Of a stretch of DNA of 64,000 bases, positions 58,958 through 64,000 are shown one piece after another. The DNA comes from Lineus longissimus (taxonomy: Eukaryota; Nemertea; Pilidiophora; Heteronemertea; Lineidae), in contig NC_088320.1 of NCBI RefSeq assembly GCF_910592395.1, positions 1,860,001 to 1,924,000 of the forward strand, read 5' to 3'. The translations under genes were made by a program, and so were the position numbers. The notes below the pieces were generated by a model. That model had not been told where the DNA came from and did no database searches. It was given only the letters and a program-made list of their open reading frames with translations. Position 1 is the first letter of the stretch. The number at the start of each line of letters is the position of its first letter.

Positions 58958-61528
58958 CTTTTGATGTTGTCTGTCACAGCAAGTCCAGCATCAATACGTC
59001 ATGCAACAGTCTGCAATTTGGTAGAATGATAAAAGGGTGAGAGGCTGAGGCAGTAGCAACATGAGAAAAGACTTGCATTTGAACGCTGACAGGTCACTGC
59101 TTTAGAAGTGCACTCCAATGGAACACCATTCATTGGCTAAATCTAAAGTAATAGTTGACATCGCACTGGCGCTGGCCAATATTATGCATATATTGTCGGA
59201 CCTCACTTGGGCCAGCAGCGGACATTTGTCTTGACTCTTGCTTGGCGCTGCTACAGCTTAAGGTGCTGTGGTACAGCCTAGAAGCAGTGTCATCACTGGC
59301 GAAATCGACCAAAGTTTGTGAGGGGCTGTGTTTCGTCCAAAAATAGATATGTTTTCACACAAATCATGAAATGGCAGCGCACTGCAGGTACACGTCAACG
59401 GGTCATATCATTGTCGGACGTGAGTTCGCCAAGAAAATAAAAGGAATTGAAGGATTCATTGAAGTCATCAACACATCATTAGTTTTCCATTAAGTGCAAC
59501 TGTATTCCTAGATAAATCACTTCGGTATGTAGAGAGTAAGATTACAATTAACTCACGTTAAAGTTTGAGTTCCAGGGAGGTAGAGTTATCAATCAGTGGG
59601 TTTAGGGGCGCAATGACTTAGCTTATAGCGAGCAATTAGGAAACTAAGATTTCAGTGATGGTCGTTTAGTTGCAAGTAGTTGGCATTTTAGAGTCATATT
59701 TCGTGTTATAATAACTACGTTGTAAACATAATGCTCTAAATAAATTCATGAAAAAGGCAGTAAGGCAATATCAAACAAACATTAATGGAAAAAGTGTAAT
59801 TCCATCAACAGAATATTGTTTCTAGACACTATTACATGTATATAGCTAACTTTATCGTCTACCACGAGAACAATGCATGTGAAAAAAAGCAAGACATGTA
59901 AGTGAGTCGCCAAGTTATAATTTTTTGAAGGTGAAGAAAGGTCCGGTCGTCTAAGGTCCGGTGGTCGATATACTGGAGTCCGTGAGCGCTGACAGTCTGG
60001 TGGCGCGGCCTACGGATACGATCGAGAGGACGGTGATGGTGATCGCATGCCTGGGTCGTATCCCCAATGTCCAACGTTCAATTGGGGTGGGCCTCCCCCT
60101 CCCCTCCAATGCACTGGCTAAAACATGTCAGAAGGACGAGGGGGTTTGTGGGACTCCCCCAATGCACTGGCTAAAACATTTCGGAAGGACGGGGGTTTGC
60201 CCCCCCCCCCATATCAAACAGTTGTGTGCGTGATTATACAAGATAGGTCTACTCGCACATCTCCTTATAGTCCAACTCGATATGTACATTTCCTTGCAGT
60301 CCCTCTACATTCTCCTAGCCATGCTAGCAACCATCCTTATTCAACTCCACCACCACCCATCGATCGAAACCATTCAATCACGGGTTATTTGACAGATAGC
60401 ACTGTAGCGCTGAGTGCTTCTAAACCGTGTAGCGGCTATTGATCAGGAGGCCCCAATAAGAAAAATCAATAAATTATTATGCAGCGAGCCGCCATCTTTT
60501 AGCCTTGGATGCGGCCGTGTCAACCGAATCGCTCCTTTTCTCACATCGCAGAGGATCTGTTTTTTTTCGGATTAACCACGGAATAACTGTGAAGAAACAT
60601 AAAAATTCTCCCTGAACTTTTATCATACCGGTCTTTTGGGGGTTTTCCTTGTGTCTCTGTGGATTTATCGTCGTAGAAGGTGTCCCTGCGTCGTCGTAAA
60701 CGCCTCGAAATATCAGTGAGTATCATGTATATATATATTATGTATGAATGTATGAGCGTGAGCTGCGACGATATAGCTTTACTATAATCACAGCTTGAAG
60801 TAAATACGCGGAACCACTTGGAAACCAAAATTAGAGGTTTATACAAACAAGTGTATTTCTCTTTGATTTAGGTTTTACTTTATAGATATTGTTGGCGACA
60901 AAATAGGGCTATAACAGTTTAAGTCTTTCTCAGAAATCGATTACAAAATTCACTCGACACAACTGAGTTTTCTTGACGTCGTGCTGAATCTAGCACTATC
61001 AAAAAACACCAAAGCTCTGCGCAAACAGGATATTTTTGTCACCTCAAACTGTATCGCTGCGACCGAAGTCACATCCTGCGTTGGCGGCAATTGTACAGCA
61101 GGTGCACGTGACAAGATGTGGTAGTTTTCGCGACCTCCAACACTCATCAACGCAGCGATGACTGGTTTAACCCACAGATAAGCGATCGTTCTGTTGCTCA
61201 TCGCAAGTTGCATCGACATAAAGCTCACGTTTGCGGGGCGTCGGTCAGTGGAATTGGGATGTCGATCCCGCGAGTTTTCCAACAATTGATTGGTACTGCC
61301 CAGCCGTAATGAGTCCCTGCTGACAAGATGTTATCACGTTAGGCATGTTGGAAGCGTTTTGTCTTGTCCACAAGATAGCTTTCTGACATAACAGCCGACT
61401 GCTAATATTCATTAGAAGATCGATTGCACCCAGGGAGATTGGGGAACAAGCCACATTACCTCCCCAGATCCCCACAGTGTAAAAAATGAATACAGCATGT
61501 GCAAGCACAGACGTTTGGTCAGCCTATC
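58958..61528. other. Interval between G6PC and the tRNA-like unit
   Basis: The first few hundred bases should carry the G6PC promoter. From 59.95 to 60.45 kb, frames give AAYGYDREDGDGDRMPGSY and, in another frame, a Pro-rich stretch (YSPTRY, STPPPPIDRNH). These could be pieces of an old coding region, but they are split by stops and a tandem duplication. GC-richer sequence at about 60.48-60.72 kb may be a promoter or 5' exon for MFSD6; this is a guess. Confidence 0.35.
60106..60211 (+). repeat. Two-copy tandem repeat, period about 53 bp
   Basis: CCAATGCACTGGCTAAAACA, then GTC/TTC-GAAGGACG and a G-run, occurs at 60106 and again at 60159. The copies are imperfect and the second ends in a C homopolymer. 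Each carries a Cys-less Pro-rich frame, but no gene is inferred. Confidence 0.7.
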
Positions 61529-61537
61529 AAAAAAAAT

Positions 61538-61604
61538 GTGTGGCACGGAGTCGAACCTGGGACCACTAGCCTAAGCGAGAATCGTAACACTAGACCAACG
61601 AACC
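61538..61604 (-). tRNA. Degenerate tRNA-Pro(AGG)-like sequence with Pol III terminator
   Basis: Read on the minus strand, GGTTCGTTGGTCTAGTG matches the 5' half and A box of tRNA-Pro. ATTCTCGCTTAGGCT carries an AGG anticodon in a proper loop, and GGTTCGACTCC is a good B box. Eight T residues (61536-61529 on the plus strand as A) follow directly and would terminate RNA polymerase III. The 3' half of the anticodon stem (AGTG instead of a CTCGC complement) and most acceptor pairs are broken. It is therefore a pseudogene or the head of a tRNA-derived SINE, not a working tRNA. Confidence 0.55.
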
Positions 61605-61607
61605 GAC

Positions 61608-62271
61608 CTATCAACAACCTTTGTTACTAGTGGATTAATACAACAAGTGGCAGCACAGACGATTGAGCGGATAAGTCAGTAAACCGTGATTTTGCGAATG
61701 AATATCATTTTGTTCTTAATGTATGAATATTTAGTCAAACTCTCTCAATGAACCAGTAGATGATGCGTAGAAACATAATCAATTTATCTTCGAGTGCTTA
61801 GGGACCATTATGGAATCAGTGAATTGAGTGTCACTTGATTTTATAAAACGGGTAGTAGGTTAAGTTGCTGCTGATCGAGCATGAGATCAATTAGAATGAA
61901 ACTCAACTACGTATTTTCAAAAACACGACCACCGACTTCCAGTACCCGAGTCCCCAGCCAGGACAGCCGTCTAGCATTAAAAATCGAATTCTGTTTTCTC
62001 AAGTCTAGATTTCGAAGTTCCGTAACTGCTGTCGGCGAGTATAGAATTCATAAGTCCTTGATGAGGCACAACACATTTTGGGTGATGTAAGACTGATGCA
62101 TATTTTCTTTCTATTTGCTCGTTGCAGATGACTAATTGACCACAGCGGAGCAATTCATGTTGCCGCAACAAATATAGGCATTAATCGAAAAGATGACATC
62201 TGCGAGCTAGCACCACGACACCTTAGGAATCTAGTTTACTCTAAAACAACCAGCATCACCTTGACAACAAA
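61608..62271. other. 5' region of MFSD6
   Basis: An acceptor-like CGTTGCAG ends at about 62126, followed by untranslated leader with an out-of-frame ATG (ATGACTAATTGA) before the start at 62272. The upstream leader exon was not identified. Nothing else is seen. Confidence 0.45.
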
Positions 62272-63895
62272 ATGGAGGCTCCACCACGTTTCCCACAGAA
62301 GCCGGCGCCAGGGCCAGTATCACCCAAACTGGATGTGCCAAAAGCGCCAATGTTGGAGAGCCTGCCAAAGAAGACGAAGACCCGAGATTGCTTCGACCAG
62401 TTGTTCACCTACGTCAACTATGACCTGTTCATAGCCAAAGCCTTCTACTTCTTTTTCTTCTCGGCATTTGGGTCCCTCTTCCCACTAATGGCCGTTTATT
62501 TCAAACAACTTGGTATGAATGCAACACAGAGCGGTTTTCTTCTAGGATTCAGACCCTTCGTGGAGTTTTGCAGTGCTCCTTTTTGGGGAAGCATCGCGGA
62601 TAAATTCAAAAAGGCAAAACTGTTACTGCTCTTTTCTCTGTTCTGCTGGGTAGTGTTCACCCTAGCATTAGCCTTCATTCAACCACCAGCTCACTCATGT
62701 ATAGTCTTGCACAACTCTACTCATATGTTGCTTGAGGCACCAAGGTTCAAGCGGAGCATCACTATGCCAGACTCTTTCCCCGATAACGGCGGGAATTCCC
62801 CGTGGGAAGAAGTCCATGAAGTAATCGTGGATAACCTAAGTGAGGAAGACTTACGTCGTTTAAAAAGAGACATCAAAAAGCGACCACCAAAAGGTGGTAT
62901 CGGCCAGTCTCCATACATCATAGAGGACGACTACGTGGCGAATAAAAAAGCCGGGGAAACCGAAGGGCTCGTAAGTCCTCCTTTCAGTAATATTGTTTAT
63001 GAGAGAAAGTCGGTCACAGAAGTGTTCTTTCTTCTCCTGCTGCTGATCGTCATTGGGGAATTCTTCAGTGCCCCCGCCATAACTTTAGCGGACGCCGCCG
63101 TCTTGGGTTATCTTGGAGACGACGTAGAGAACTACGGCAAACAACGTCTGTTTGGCTCTCTCGGCTGGGGCCTGTCCATGTTCTTTGTCGGTGTTGCTCT
63201 AGATCACTCGACCACCTTTCCGGATCATCCCTGCCCCACACAAGAAGTAGGCGAGAAAAACTACACAATCTGTTTCGCAGTTTTCGTGGTCCTCATGTGT
63301 TTTGCCTGGCTGGCGGCTACACAGTTCAATTTTATGTACGAACTGAACGCGGGCGAGACGATCCCACTGAGCGACATCACGAGAAGGATCAAGGAACGTC
63401 TGCTCGGATTGCCTGGAATGCCCCGGAAAAAGTTCCAAAACCCAGAAGACGAGGACGAGCTTTTTGATCAGTCATACAAGAAGGTCAACGGCGAGCCCGT
63501 TGGGACAAGCCCTGTGCCCCTAACTGGACCAAAACCGATTCAACAAGACTCCATAACAATAGACGCAAATGATCGTCTGCAAATCTCCCTGTCCGAGAAT
63601 GACCGGAACATGGTGGCAGACGCTGTCCAAAACAAACCAGCGCCACCGTCGCCGGCAAAGGAAACAAAACAGAATTGGATTACAGTGTTGAAATTGTTCG
63701 GGACAGTTCGATATGTTTCGTTCCTCTACGTCACGTGGTTTATGGGGTTCGGGATTGGCCTGATCTTCACGTTCCTGTTCTGGCATCTTCAGGACCTTGG
63801 CGGATCACCGACTCTTTTCGGTATTGCCTCCGTCATCAATCATATATCAGAGATCGTGGCCTACTTCTTCAGCAACAGACTCATTGGCTATATTG
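62272..63895 (+). CDS. MFSD6: Major facilitator superfamily domain-containing protein 6, first coding exon (runs off window)
   Basis: One large exon encodes the first ~541 residues and ends at a phase-1 GTGAGT donor at 63896; the rest lies beyond the window. A Pro-rich cytosolic start (MEAPPRFPQKPAPG) leads to TM helices with LFIAKAFYFFFFSAFGSLFP, FLLGFRPFVEFCSAPFWGSI and the MFS signature ADKFKKAK. A long hydrophilic, charged segment (~140-240) and a second hydrophilic segment (~365-470) interrupt the helices. PAITLADAAVLGYLG and SLGWGLSMFFVGVALDHS follow. The layout, with a large loop between early helices, matches MFSD6. It is a 12-TM transporter-like protein of uncertain substrate; in mouse an MHC class I receptor role has been proposed. 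There is no truncation except the window edge. Confidence 0.9.
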
Positions 63896-64000
63896 GTGAG
63901 TTATCGCGTTCGTATAGATGTTATAGCAGATAAGTATCGTAATCTGTGTGATGATGTTTTTTAATAGTTTTTATAGAAAAGATCTGACCTTCAGCACGCC

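Noticed and set aside
1-64000. CRISPR arrays, bacterial operons, phage or viral genes
   Set aside because: None seen. All supported genes are intron-containing animal genes, and the only reverse transcriptase belongs to a non-LTR LINE.

Overview
The window looks like nuclear DNA of an invertebrate deuterostome, most consistent with a cephalochordate (amphioxus-like) genome. Genes are split by many short introns with GT-AG borders. The families present are animal ones: a DED caspase, DUOX and its maturation factor, CHMP5, an SLC25A39/40 carrier, a TSPAN13/31 tetraspanin, glucose-6-phosphatase and MFSD6. Several DNA-transposon and LINE fragments lie between them. The species call is inferred from gene content and texture; no species-specific marker is visible. 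Exon borders were read by eye and may be off by 1-3 bases.

Layout. 0-1.5 kb: a miniature inverted-repeat element and unassigned sequence. 1.6-5.4 kb (+): a caspase with one N-terminal death effector domain. 6.5-8.4 kb (-): a small secreted Cys-containing protein with a decayed duplicate of its first exon. 8.4-12.1 kb: no gene seen. 12.1-14.4 kb (-): an S1 serine protease. 15.8-17.4 kb (+): a CR1/L2-like LINE fragment whose tail abuts a perfect 20-bp inverted repeat. 18.1-19.0 kb (-): a second small secreted Cys-rich protein. 20.4-31.0 kb (-) and 32.6-37.1 kb (+): DUOX and DUOXA, head to head. 39.2-41.4 kb (+): CHMP5. 43.6-44.2 kb: a Harbinger-like element with perfect terminal repeats. 44.4-46.6 kb (-): an SLC25A39/40 carrier. 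47.4-51.5 kb (+): a TSPAN13/31 tetraspanin with two alternative last exons. 51.6-56.7 kb: gene-poor, with a 22-bp minisatellite. 56.7-59.0 kb (-): glucose-6-phosphatase. 61.5 kb (-): a degenerate tRNA-Pro-like unit. 62.3 kb to the edge (+): MFSD6, incomplete.

Functional links. Only DUOX/DUOXA form an obvious unit: DUOXA escorts DUOX from the ER, and divergent transcription from a shared 1.6-kb interval would co-express them, as in vertebrates. The other genes are unrelated housekeeping or secreted functions. No new multi-gene system was found. The most interesting signals are gene-structure innovations: duplicated terminal exons in the tetraspanin; a duplicated carrier-motif segment with its own acceptor in SLC25A39/40; a possible cassette exon in DUOXA; and a tandem duplication that copies a CHMP5 splice donor. 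Also notable are a Cys-to-Ala change in the DUOX NADPH-binding motif and a small foldback-repeat family.
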